Assembly: GCA_964420995.1 (NCBI GenBank)
Contig: CAYQUX010000009.1
Coordinates: 79,135 to 143,134 of the forward strand
Source of the DNA: Leptolinea sp964420995
GTDB taxonomy: Bacteria; Chloroflexota; Anaerolineae; Anaerolineales; Anaerolineaceae
Direction of reading: 5' to 3'
Length of the DNA: 64,000 bases
The translations under genes and the position numbers were made by a program. Of this stretch, positions 41,494 through 49,576 are shown in pieces. Under the pieces are notes generated by a model. It was not told the DNA's origin, ran no database searches, and was given only the letters and a program-made list of their open reading frames with translations. Position 1 is the stretch's first letter; each line of letters opens with the position of its first letter.

Positions 41494-43878
41494 TTATTCG
41501 TAGGCCAGCGTCTCGCGGACAGACAGCTTTGACGCGTGCGATGCCGGCGCCAGGCTGGATATGGTGGCCAATATCAGAATGCCGAACAGCCACACGAACG
41601 AACCCGTCCATGAAAAGACCGCGTCCAGCGGCGACTGGAAGATGGACACGCCCACGCCGTAATCCAGCAAATACGTGAAGGGGATGGATAACCCGACCCC
41701 CAGCACCCAGCTGATCACCCCGATGACCAGCCCTTCAATGACCACAATGGATTGAATGTTCCACGTGGACGCGCCAATGGCGCGCATCACCCCGATCTCG
41801 CGGGTGCGCTCCATGACGTTCAGGTTCATGGTGTTTGAAAGTCCCAACCCGCCGACAACGGCGATCAGGCAGGCCATGATCAACATACACCAGGCCAGCA
41901 CGTCTGTGGTGCTCTTTTGCTGGCTGAACCATTCCGCGGCGGTTTGAACGTAGGCCACCGCGATCTTGCGCTTTTTGAATTCCTTCTGGATGGCTTCGGA
42001 AATTTGTGCCTGTGATTGCGCGTCATGGTCGTAGGTGATGGTGCGCAGTTCATATACCCGGTTGGGCAGCCCGACCAGGTGGCTCAGGTATTCGTAGTTT
42101 GTGTAGACAAGGGGCGGGTTGACGTTGCCCGGCATGCGGTAAAACCCGATGATCTGCCATTTTGTCTTTTTCTCTTTGATCTTGATCTCCACCCAGTCGT
42201 TGACCTTCAGGTCGGGGCGGATGGCGCGCAGGTGATTGCCGATGACGATGGTGTTGCGGTCGCCCGGTTCCAACCAGCGGCCTTCCACCATCATTGGTTT
42301 GATCAGCGTGGAATCCGATGGCGGGGCGACAAAGGCGATGATGTCTTCCTTCTCTCCCTCCGCCTGTTTCAACTGGCCGTTGATCGTCAACCAGCCTTCC
42401 ACGCTTTCCACCCCGGGGATGGAGCGCGCCACGTTGCTGATCACCTTGAACGGGTACACGTTATTGAGCGAAATATTAATATCCGCCAGGTAATATCCCT
42501 GAATATCCTTCATGACCTGGTCAAAACTGGCCCACAGGTTGAACACAGCGATGAAGATCGCGCCGCCCAGCACGAGTGTGCCGAAGGTTAGCGAGATGCG
42601 CGCCTTCTTGCGGAAGGCGTTGCGCAGCGAGATGAGCACAGGCCGGGAGATAAATGCCAATCGTGATTCCCGGTTGCCGGCATTTTTCGCGCTGCCGCGC
42701 AGGCCGAAATCGCTCAACGCTTCGCGCACCGGCCGCCGCAGGCTGTTGGCCATGGGGAACAGCGCGGCCAGAATGGGAGTGAGAAACGAGATGACCGCCT
42801 GCAGCACGACCACTTGCGGGAAGAGTGTGACCGGACGCAGGTCATAGTTAAGGAAATCTGCCATGAAACTGTTCAGGGCAGACGCGCCCCAGGATGCCAG
42901 CGGCACCGAGATGACGAACGCGGCGCCGCCAAAGACCAACAGCAGCACCAGGTACATGAAGAAGATCTGGTCCATGCCCGCGCCGATGGCCTTCATCACG
43001 CCGATTTGTTTGGAGTGCTGCATCATCAACGCCACGATGGTATTGACGATCAGGAAACCGCTCAAAATGACCGTCAACCAGCCGAAGAAGCTGAGGATGA
43101 AGATGACCCCCTGGGTGATCTGCCAGGCGTAGTGGTGTCCCGGGTTGTATACCGAGACGTTGGACACAGTCACACCGTTATTTTTCAAGCGGTCGGTGAC
43201 CTTTTTCATCACGTCAGTGACGTGCTGCTGGTCGGTCGTGTTCTCTTTTACGCTGACCAGCAGGTAGTCATAGGCATCGCCCACCCCCAGGAATTTGGCG
43301 GTCTCCTGGTTTACGTAGGCGGTAACCACCCCTGACATGGCGTACGGGAAATTCGTCCCGCTGTGCACGTAGCCGCCGAATTTCAGGTCGCGTTTCCCGC
43401 CATCGGGCAGTTCCACGTTGAGGGTCTCGCCGGGCTTCATCCCCAGTGAACGCGATGCATTATCGAACACCACACTGTGATGCTCCAGAACGGGCAGGGT
43501 GGTCTCTCCGGCGGGCGGCTCTACTTTATCGAGGCGGATTTCCTCGAAGGACTTTACAGAAGAAAAGACAATGTTGGTGGTCACACCAGACGGGGTGATC
43601 CATTTGGCAATAAGCTGGTTGCGGCCTTCCGCGTCAGCCACACCGGCGATGTCGCGGATGGAGCGGATCCAATCCTCGTCAAGCGGATAGGCCGAGATCT
43701 GGGCATGCGACGGAGTCGCGGACAGGTAGTCATAGTCCATGTCCCCGTTCATCATGATCCCCATGTTGTTGACCAGTCCAACAGAGAAAACCCCCACCAG
43801 GATGGTGGAAACCATCAGCAGAGTGCGGGTTTTATTGCTCCAAAAATCCGCCCAGACCTTGCGCCAGCGTGTATCCAT
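41494..43878 (-). CDS. ABC transporter permease, FtsX/MacB-like (duplicated)
   Basis: A 794-residue permease with two FtsX-type halves. An N-terminal membrane helix (about 20-45) is followed by a large external domain, three membrane helices (about 255-380), another single helix near 430-455, a second external domain and three final helices (about 665-785). FtsX motifs such as QIGVMKAIGAGMDQIF and REIGVMRAIGASTWNIQSI, the parts that touch the ATPase, appear in both halves. Such transporters act by mechanotransmission, exporting lipids, lipoproteins, peptides or drugs, or signalling across the membrane. It follows the ATPase gene by 3 nt. The substrate is unknown. Confidence 0.87.
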   Translation of the reverse strand: MDTRWRKVWADFWSNKTRTLLMVSTILVGVFSVGLVNNMGIMMNGDMDYDYLSATPSHAQISAYPLDEDWIRSIRDIAGVADAEGRNQLIAKWITPSGVTTNIVFSSVKSFEEIRLDKVEPPAGETTLPVLEHHSVVFDNASRSLGMKPGETLNVELPDGGKRDLKFGGYVHSGTNFPYAMSGVVTAYVNQETAKFLGVGDAYDYLLVSVKENTTDQQHVTDVMKKVTDRLKNNGVTVSNVSVYNPGHHYAWQITQGVIFILSFFGWLTVILSGFLIVNTIVALMMQHSKQIGVMKAIGAGMDQIFFMYLVLLLVFGGAAFVISVPLASWGASALNSFMADFLNYDLRPVTLFPQVVVLQAVISFLTPILAALFPMANSLRRPVREALSDFGLRGSAKNAGNRESRLAFISRPVLISLRNAFRKKARISLTFGTLVLGGAIFIAVFNLWASFDQVMKDIQGYYLADINISLNNVYPFKVISNVARSIPGVESVEGWLTINGQLKQAEGEKEDIIAFVAPPSDSTLIKPMMVEGRWLEPGDRNTIVIGNHLRAIRPDLKVNDWVEIKIKEKKTKWQIIGFYRMPGNVNPPLVYTNYEYLSHLVGLPNRVYELRTITYDHDAQSQAQISEAIQKEFKKRKIAVAYVQTAAEWFSQQKSTTDVLAWCMLIMACLIAVVGGLGLSNTMNLNVMERTREIGVMRAIGASTWNIQSIVVIEGLVIGVISWVLGVGLSIPFTYLLDYGVGVSIFQSPLDAVFSWTGSFVWLFGILILATISSLAPASHASKLSVRETLAYE

Positions 43879-43881
43879 GGG

Positions 43882-44700
<819 letters not shown>

Positions 44701-44827
44701 TGCGGTTCCATGTGTGTTTGAGTTGGAAACAGATACTATGCATACGCAGGTCAGCCGGAAAAGTTTCAGGGAATTGGCTGTGGGCAGGATTGGATGACGG
44801 ATTGCCCACCAGCGATAGGGCGGAGTG

Positions 44828-44890
44828 GGCAGAGGTGAGCAAGCTGGGGGAGTACGCTATGGGGAAGATAGACAGGATGATTGCGGGGAA
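44828..44890 (+). repeat. 63-bp coding repeat R, copy 1
   Basis: This segment and 46447-46509 are the same length. The last 45 bases differ at five positions, all third codon positions of one frame, and both encode GEYAMGKIDRMIAGK followed by a stop within ten codons. So this is the 3' end of a coding sequence conserved at protein level. No full gene is attached on the 5' side here. Each copy is followed by a gene carrying module A. Confidence 0.7.
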
Positions 44891-44904
44891 AATTAAAAAC
44901 AATC

Positions 44905-44910
44905 TATAAT
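44905..44910 (+). promoter_or_regulatory. -10 element at the left edge of the island
   Basis: TATAAT overlaps the stop codon region after repeat R copy 1; TTGCGG (44881-44886, inside the repeat) is 18 nt upstream. It would transcribe the 44948-46431 gene pair with a short leader. Confidence 0.35.
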
Positions 44911-44947
44911 TATTTAATCTATTTTGAGAAATTTCTTAGAAAAGACT

Positions 44948-45628
44948 ATGTATTTTTCGATAGATACACAAATTCATTTAAAAATTATTAAGCTATGCGA
45001 TGATCTATTTGATGAATTTCGTAGCTTTAGCAAAAAGTACCCTTATGTTTCAAATATTGGCGGGAAAAATCTCGCCTTTTTTAGTAAGTCTAATGAATGG
45101 GGTTTGTGTCAAGAAATTGATGAGATTTTGAGATGTTACCCCCATTCTCCGAATTTCTACGAACCATCAATTGATCATAGCCTAAACTCTCTATGTATTA
45201 TCAAAACTTTTTTGACACATACAAATAATCAAAGCCCACTCCTTGAAAAGACACGTCTATGTTGGGATGAGTCTATTGAATTGATTAAACATATTGGTGA
45301 TACTTGGGAAGAAACAATTTCCGGATTTGATAATTTTAAATTTAACCCCCAAAAAATCTATCATGAGTGGGCAATCAAGGACGATTTGAAAGCGCTGTAT
45401 ATTTATCTTTACGGAAAAGAATATTTGCCATTTACATATGATCAAATTGCAGAAGAAATTGGGGTATACGCATTTAATCTCAATATGAGAGTATTGAGTT
45501 TCAAAAGGTCGAGTTATTGCGATTCTTATCAGATTTCATATCAATCTACCGATGTATTTACCTCACATTCATGTTCAAAACAACCAGAATTACTTTTTTC
45601 TGCCTATGAGATACAAATGAAGGATTAA
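44948..45628 (+). CDS. Unknown protein with C-terminal HTH-like module A
   Basis: A protein of about 226 residues with no recognised family. The N-terminal 135 residues are helical and charged, without motifs I know. Residues about 140-190 carry module A: HEWAIKDDLKALYIYLYG, LPFTYDQIAEEIG, then LNMRVLSFK, which looks like a helix-turn-helix. The same module makes up most of the 88-residue protein at 46541. Codon use is strongly AT-rich, unlike the flanking genes. I chose ATG 44948; an in-frame TTG at 44924 would add 8 residues. It ends 2 nt before the HEPN gene, so the two are translated together. It may be a regulator or antitoxin-like partner; this is inference from adjacency. Confidence 0.55.
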   Translation: MYFSIDTQIHLKIIKLCDDLFDEFRSFSKKYPYVSNIGGKNLAFFSKSNEWGLCQEIDEILRCYPHSPNFYEPSIDHSLNSLCIIKTFLTHTNNQSPLLEKTRLCWDESIELIKHIGDTWEETISGFDNFKFNPQKIYHEWAIKDDLKALYIYLYGKEYLPFTYDQIAEEIGVYAFNLNMRVLSFKRSSYCDSYQISYQSTDVFTSHSCSKQPELLFSAYEIQMKD

Positions 45629-45630
45629 AA

Positions 45631-46431
45631 ATGATAATAAATTTTAAGAATTACCTTGATGAAGCGACAAAATTCCTATCTAATTACCTGGGTAGTAATT
45701 TGCCCTTGATATATGGCACGGAGTGGTGGAAGGTTGGTGTTATTGATAAACTTACCAGCATTCAAACTTCAAATGTATTATCGAAAAATATTAAGTCTAT
45801 ATCTCAATTGGATCTAGCTGCTTTACTTCAGGTTATGGATAAAAATTGGAAAGAACTTACTATCCAAAACACATTGCAATTTGAAGATTTTAATTACGTT
45901 AAAGAAATGAAATCTGTAAGAAACAGATGGGCACATTGTTCTTCTGACGGAATTACAGTTGATGATATATATCGAGATATTGACACTCTTGAACGGCTTT
46001 ATAAGATTATCGGAGTAAACCAGAACACGATAAAAGAGTTAAACAAATTGAAAAAAGAGTTCTTAGTGGGGCAGAGCTTACCCAAAACCATCAAATTAGA
46101 AAATACACAAAAAATAACCAAAATTTCAGATTCTAATGAAGAATCTGATACTCTTTCGTTGCTGAATCGAATTGGTAAGGCTGTTTTTATTGAATATTAT
46201 GAAAAAATTAAAGATACCTCATTATCAAACACAGAAATTGTTGAAATGATGCCAAAAGAATATACATTGAAATCAAGACAATCGCGAACATCGAAAGCCA
46301 GAAGAATTATTAGGGAAGGTAGGGAACAAGAAGCTCTAGAAATAATTACTTCTGCAAAAATCGATGATGAATTACGGCACAAAGCAAGAATTTACCTAAC
46401 AAAACTCTTGGGGCAAAATGAAAAACCATAA
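45631..46431 (+). CDS. Swt1-type HEPN domain protein with C-terminal module B
   Basis: A 266-residue protein. Residues about 1-140 match the Swt1-like HEPN pattern: an initial helix, LDLAALLQVMDKNW, and RNRWAH (Arg97 to His102), the Rx4H motif that HEPN RNases use to cut RNA, then DIYRDIDTLERLYKIIG. Swt1-type HEPN domains occur in many bacterial defence and stress proteins. A charged linker (145-175) leads to module B (176-262): RIGKAVFIEYYEKI, SRTSKARRIIREGREQEALEII, KARIYLTKLL. The 95-residue protein at 48886 is module B alone. The gene is AT-rich and 2 nt downstream of the module A gene. RNase activity is inferred from the motif. Confidence 0.72.
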   Translation: MIINFKNYLDEATKFLSNYLGSNLPLIYGTEWWKVGVIDKLTSIQTSNVLSKNIKSISQLDLAALLQVMDKNWKELTIQNTLQFEDFNYVKEMKSVRNRWAHCSSDGITVDDIYRDIDTLERLYKIIGVNQNTIKELNKLKKEFLVGQSLPKTIKLENTQKITKISDSNEESDTLSLLNRIGKAVFIEYYEKIKDTSLSNTEIVEMMPKEYTLKSRQSRTSKARRIIREGREQEALEIITSAKIDDELRHKARIYLTKLLGQNEKP

Positions 46432-46446
46432 GTAGCTATTGGATTT

Positions 46447-46509
46447 GGCAGAGATGGAACACCAGGGGGAGTATGCCATGGGAAAGATTGACAGGATGAT
46501 CGCGGGGAA
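46447..46509 (+). repeat. 63-bp coding repeat R, copy 2
   Basis: Second copy of the repeat at 44828. A short frame MEHQGEYAMGKIDRMIAGK ends at 46522; the preceding in-frame TAG leaves only 28 codons, so it is a fragment or a very small gene. Differences from copy 1 in the last 45 bases are all synonymous. It lies between the HEPN gene and the second module A gene. Confidence 0.7.
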
Positions 46510-46540
46510 GTCCAATTCATAACAGTATCCGGAGGATAGA

Positions 46541-46807
46541 ATGCCACATAGTTGGACTGAAAAAGATGATCTCAAAGCTTTGTATGTTTATCTTTATGGT
46601 GTTGATGATTTGCCATTTAACTTACACCAAATCGCCATGATGATAGACACAACAGATGAAAGTCTTAATATGCGAGTTGGAAATTTTAAGGCAATTGATA
46701 CCGGGGCTGGCCTTTCGCATGTTGCTGCTCAGAGTGCAAAGGTTTATAGCAATTTCCATAAATTATCAAAAAAGGATTTGCAGTATAAAGCGTTTGGTTT
46801 GCACTAA
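46541..46807 (+). CDS. Small HTH-like protein, module A alone
   Basis: An 88-residue protein starting just after GGAGGATAG. Residues 4-55 (HSWTEKDDLKALYVYLYG, then LPFNLHQIAMMID and LNMRVGNFKAID) repeat module A of the 44948 gene with clear identity in the helix blocks. The helix-turn-helix-like shape suggests DNA binding, but no family was recognised. It follows repeat R copy 2 as the larger module A gene follows copy 1. It is convergent with the nuclease-helicase gene and overlaps it by 4 nt at the 3' ends. Confidence 0.65.
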   Translation: MPHSWTEKDDLKALYVYLYGVDDLPFNLHQIAMMIDTTDESLNMRVGNFKAIDTGAGLSHVAAQSAKVYSNFHKLSKKDLQYKAFGLH

Positions 46808-48783
46808 ATTATTCGCAAGCCAATTGAATTTAAATATTCAAATGTTGGACTATAGAAATCAGGTTTCCTGGTATGGTCATCTATATCACCTTCTGGAACA
46901 ACTATGATCATACCTTGCCTTGCCCGAGTTAATAAAACCCGATATGCGTTCTTCTGGTAGATTCTTCTATCTTCTTTATTAATATTATTCCAACGATCAC
47001 CCACAAATGATTTGTGTACCCATTCAGTTGGAGAATACCGGAAATCTGCATCCCATGTGACACAAGCCCAATCAAGTTCTAATCCTTGAATATCAAACTC
47101 AGTTGCAACATCTTCCAAGAAATAGGAAGATCGAATGTCCTCTTTTCCATCTAGGAACCAGTGAACGGGGTCCATCGGCGATTTTACATGAATGGCCAAT
47201 GGGCGAAGTCTCTCCGCCTGTGATGAAACAACAATCCCATACCGCTCTGATCCTCTTGCTTGATCCTTTAGCCATTTCTTGGCTTTGGCTAAATCTCTTG
47301 TAAGGACTATTGGATATTTTCCATCAAGCTCTTTGAGCGTCTTTCTTGCGCCATTAATATCCATATCGAGTAACTGCTTCACAAATTGAGAAACATTTTC
47401 TGCTCGAAATGACCGCATTGATACTGATAAATGCAATTCATCCTTAATAAATAAATGAACGTTTTTATGCGTCAATCTTGAAATATTATTTTGAGCATTG
47501 TATTCGCTATCACTCAAGCGAGAAGAAATGTACACGTTCCATTCGGGATAAGACCGCTCAATAGCTCTTAACCATTCGCCGATTCCAGCCTCACCCGTAT
47601 TAATTTCTTGACCACCACCAACAAGACAAATTATGACAGCCCAATCTTTATGTCTATCCATACAGGAAATTAAGAATTCCGGTTCAGAGAATTTAAAGAA
47701 GGGTTTATTCTTTTTCCGTTTCATAAAGTCTTGCGTTTGCTCAAGATTCCAGGCTCTTTGAGCTTCATCGAACAATGCAACATGTTCAAGTGGTGCCTTT
47801 TTTTCATCGACAAGACAGTCATCTCGGAAGTTATGAACATTTTGAATAAACATTTTTACTTCGCTCATAACTCCTTTTTTTGTGGCTGATTTCCCATTCA
47901 TTTTTTCATTGGCAACCCGATCACGTGTCAATGCTTCTCTAAGGATGGCAACTAAAGGCCCGTTTCCTGAGAGAAAAACACTATAGAGTTCCTGTTCTTT
48001 ATCGATATGAACTGTCGCGATGTTAAGACCTACAAGTGTTTTTCCAGCACCTGGAACTCCTGTCACAAAACAAATCGCTTTTTGCTTTTTTTCTTTTGAT
48101 TTTTTTATTATTTCGGAGACTGTATCAGTTGTTTGTTGAAGATTAATTGCACTAGCATCACTACGTGAGATTTCTTTAACTGAATGCCCCCGATACAAAG
48201 CCATTGCAGCTTCCACTATAGTTGGCGTTGGATGATATCCACCACTTTCCCATGTCTTCGGGTCAATTGGGTCATCACCGACGTATGAAAGAACCTCTTT
48301 AATTGCAAATCGCAAGTCCCTCGAATTTGTTTTTATTACAGATAATAATTTATCATTTTGGGGAGTCTGTGAAATTGAAAATACTCGCGATAGGGCATTT
48401 GATGCGATAAGGATTGGTGCAATATATTGATCATGGCTTGTCTCATGGAAGTTCTTTAAATCTAAGGCATAATCAACAACTTGATCAACATCGTATGAAA
48501 GAAAGTCTTTTTCTCCGATTTTGAATTCTAGAATAAATATGACCGATCCGATAATACAAATCACATCGATTCTTTTCCCCATTCTAGGTATTGAATATTC
48601 AAAATAAATCACACCGGTAAGTCCGTTTAGTGTTTGTCTCAGAATATGGATTTGTTCAACCCATGCATCACGTTGAGACAATTCAAGAGAAAATTCATTG
48701 CTTTTCTCAAGAATCCCTAATATTTCGTTGGTGCTAGTTGTTAAAAAATTTTCTATCTGGTCAGAATAATAAAATCGGTTCAT
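46804..48783 (-). CDS. PD-(D/E)XK nuclease - DUF2075 helicase fusion
   Basis: A 659-residue protein. Residues about 60-90 carry KRIDVICII...FILEFKIG (Asp73, Glu86, Lys88), the active-site pattern of PD-(D/E)XK nucleases. The rest is a DUF2075/Schlafen-type superfamily 1 helicase: Walker A VPGAGKT at 243-249, Walker B LFDEAQRAW (Asp339, Glu340), motif III VGGGQEINTGE, SMRSFRAE, and the last motif VLLTRARQGMIIVV. Nuclease-helicase fusions of this shape are frequent in defence islands and are thought to process foreign nucleic acid. It is AT-rich and divergent from the module B gene at 48886. Target and trigger are unknown. Confidence 0.83.
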   Translation of the reverse strand: MNRFYYSDQIENFLTTSTNEILGILEKSNEFSLELSQRDAWVEQIHILRQTLNGLTGVIYFEYSIPRMGKRIDVICIIGSVIFILEFKIGEKDFLSYDVDQVVDYALDLKNFHETSHDQYIAPILIASNALSRVFSISQTPQNDKLLSVIKTNSRDLRFAIKEVLSYVGDDPIDPKTWESGGYHPTPTIVEAAMALYRGHSVKEISRSDASAINLQQTTDTVSEIIKKSKEKKQKAICFVTGVPGAGKTLVGLNIATVHIDKEQELYSVFLSGNGPLVAILREALTRDRVANEKMNGKSATKKGVMSEVKMFIQNVHNFRDDCLVDEKKAPLEHVALFDEAQRAWNLEQTQDFMKRKKNKPFFKFSEPEFLISCMDRHKDWAVIICLVGGGQEINTGEAGIGEWLRAIERSYPEWNVYISSRLSDSEYNAQNNISRLTHKNVHLFIKDELHLSVSMRSFRAENVSQFVKQLLDMDINGARKTLKELDGKYPIVLTRDLAKAKKWLKDQARGSERYGIVVSSQAERLRPLAIHVKSPMDPVHWFLDGKEDIRSSYFLEDVATEFDIQGLELDWACVTWDADFRYSPTEWVHKSFVGDRWNNINKEDRRIYQKNAYRVLLTRARQGMIIVVPEGDIDDHTRKPDFYSPTFEYLNSIGLRII

Positions 48784-48885
48784 ATCAATTGCCCCATCAG
48801 AATTTTCTAAATTTGAACAAAATATATAATAATCTAAATTCGATAGTTTTCTTAGATATATAGTTTTGTAATTATCAGAGGGTAA

Positions 48886-49173
48886 ATGAAAAATAACATT
48901 GATTTACATCGTTGTATTAATTCCATTGGGAAGAGTTGTTTTATTAAATATTTTGATCTCCTTTCAGATCGGAAATTGCGTATTGTGGATAAGGTCGATA
49001 GACTTATGCAGCTCGAGAATTACACAGAATCGGGTTGTCATATTCGAGTTACATTTGCTAATCAAATCTTTGAAAGCGGAAAAGAAAAAGATGCTTTACG
49101 AGTGATTATTGATTCACCAAAAATAGCTTGGACTGATAAGCAAAAAGCTAAAGAGATTCTATCAAGATTATAG
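48886..49173 (+). CDS. Small protein, module B alone
   Basis: A 95-residue protein with GAGGG a few bases before the ATG. It aligns with the C-terminal module of the HEPN protein at 45631: SIGKSCFIKYFDLL against RIGKAVFIEYYEKI, then FESGKEKDALRVII against REGREQEALEII, and KAKEILSRL against KARIYLTKLL. It is therefore a free-standing module B. The fold is probably all-helical; function unknown. It is divergent from the nuclease-helicase across a 102-nt AT-rich gap. A role as partner or inhibitor in the same system is a guess. Confidence 0.62.
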   Translation: MKNNIDLHRCINSIGKSCFIKYFDLLSDRKLRIVDKVDRLMQLENYTESGCHIRVTFANQIFESGKEKDALRVIIDSPKIAWTDKQKAKEILSRL

Positions 49174-49197
49174 TTAACCGATCTACGCAATAGAAAA

Positions 49198-49229
49198 GAG
49201 CGCAGTATATAAGTTTTGTTACTGCGCTC
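49198..49229 (-). terminator. Hairpin terminator at the island's right edge
   Basis: A 10-bp stem GAGCGCAGTA/TACTGCGCTC; on the minus strand it is followed by TTTTCTATT, so it would end transcription coming from the CPBP remnant. It could also stabilise the 3' end of the module B message. Confidence 0.6.
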
Positions 49230-49242
49230 TCCATAATTAAAA

Positions 49243-49368
49243 TTACACCGCCTCAATCACACCTCCCGGCAGACTGGCCGCCCTTTCCCCTCCCAATGGC
49301 TCCACCTTCCGCAAATAGAACAGCCCGATCAGCAGCAGCGGCAGCAGGATCGCCAGGGTGATCAGCGC
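49243..49368 (-). pseudogene. 3' remnant of a CPBP intramembrane protease gene
   Basis: The minus strand encodes 41 residues and a stop, containing LPLLLIGLFYLRKVEPLGG and LPGGVIEAV. They match the last 41 residues of the intact CPBP protein at 62552-63403 almost throughout. Homology stops abruptly at 49368 and everything upstream is unrelated. So a full CPBP paralogue once stood here and lost its 5' part in the rearrangement that borders the AT-rich island. Confidence 0.82.
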
Positions 49369-49387
49369 TCATTCATGATACGTATCT

Positions 49388-49416
49388 TTGACGCCGACGG
49401 GCATCTATGATATATT
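49388..49416 (+). promoter_or_regulatory. Promoter of the RNase J leader
   Basis: TTGACG (49388-49393) and TATATT (49411-49416) with an exact 17-nt spacer, the same hexamers as the metK promoter. Predicted start about 49423. Confidence 0.68.
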
Positions 49417-49422
49417 TCATAT

Positions 49423-49525
49423 GCCGGTTCAAACCGGCCGATGGAAAGCAAGTAGTAGAGGTATCTCTTTAGCGGGCTTTTTAAAGGCACTCAACCCCGG
49501 CAAGCAATTGCCGGGTATTATTTTT
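49423..49525 (+). promoter_or_regulatory. Structured leader with intrinsic terminator before RNase J
   Basis: The predicted transcript begins with a hairpin GCCGGT/ACCGGC capped by TCAA right at the 5' end, then AGAG/CTCT, and ends in a strong intrinsic terminator, CCCGGCAA/TTGCCGGG with a GCAA loop and TATTATTTTT (49496-49525). The RNase J start codon is 51 nt further on. This is the layout of an attenuator or riboswitch, but I recognise no ligand-binding class. It may instead be a small RNA. Confidence 0.55.
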
Positions 49526-49576
49526 AAGATATAGACCGATCCCCATTAAACGTGGGATTGAAGGTTATGGTAAAGT

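Noticed and set aside
49423..49495. T-box riboswitch before RNase J
   Set aside because: A stretch AAGTAGTAG resembles stem I leaders, but the T-box sequence with its tRNA-end-binding bulge is missing before the terminator.
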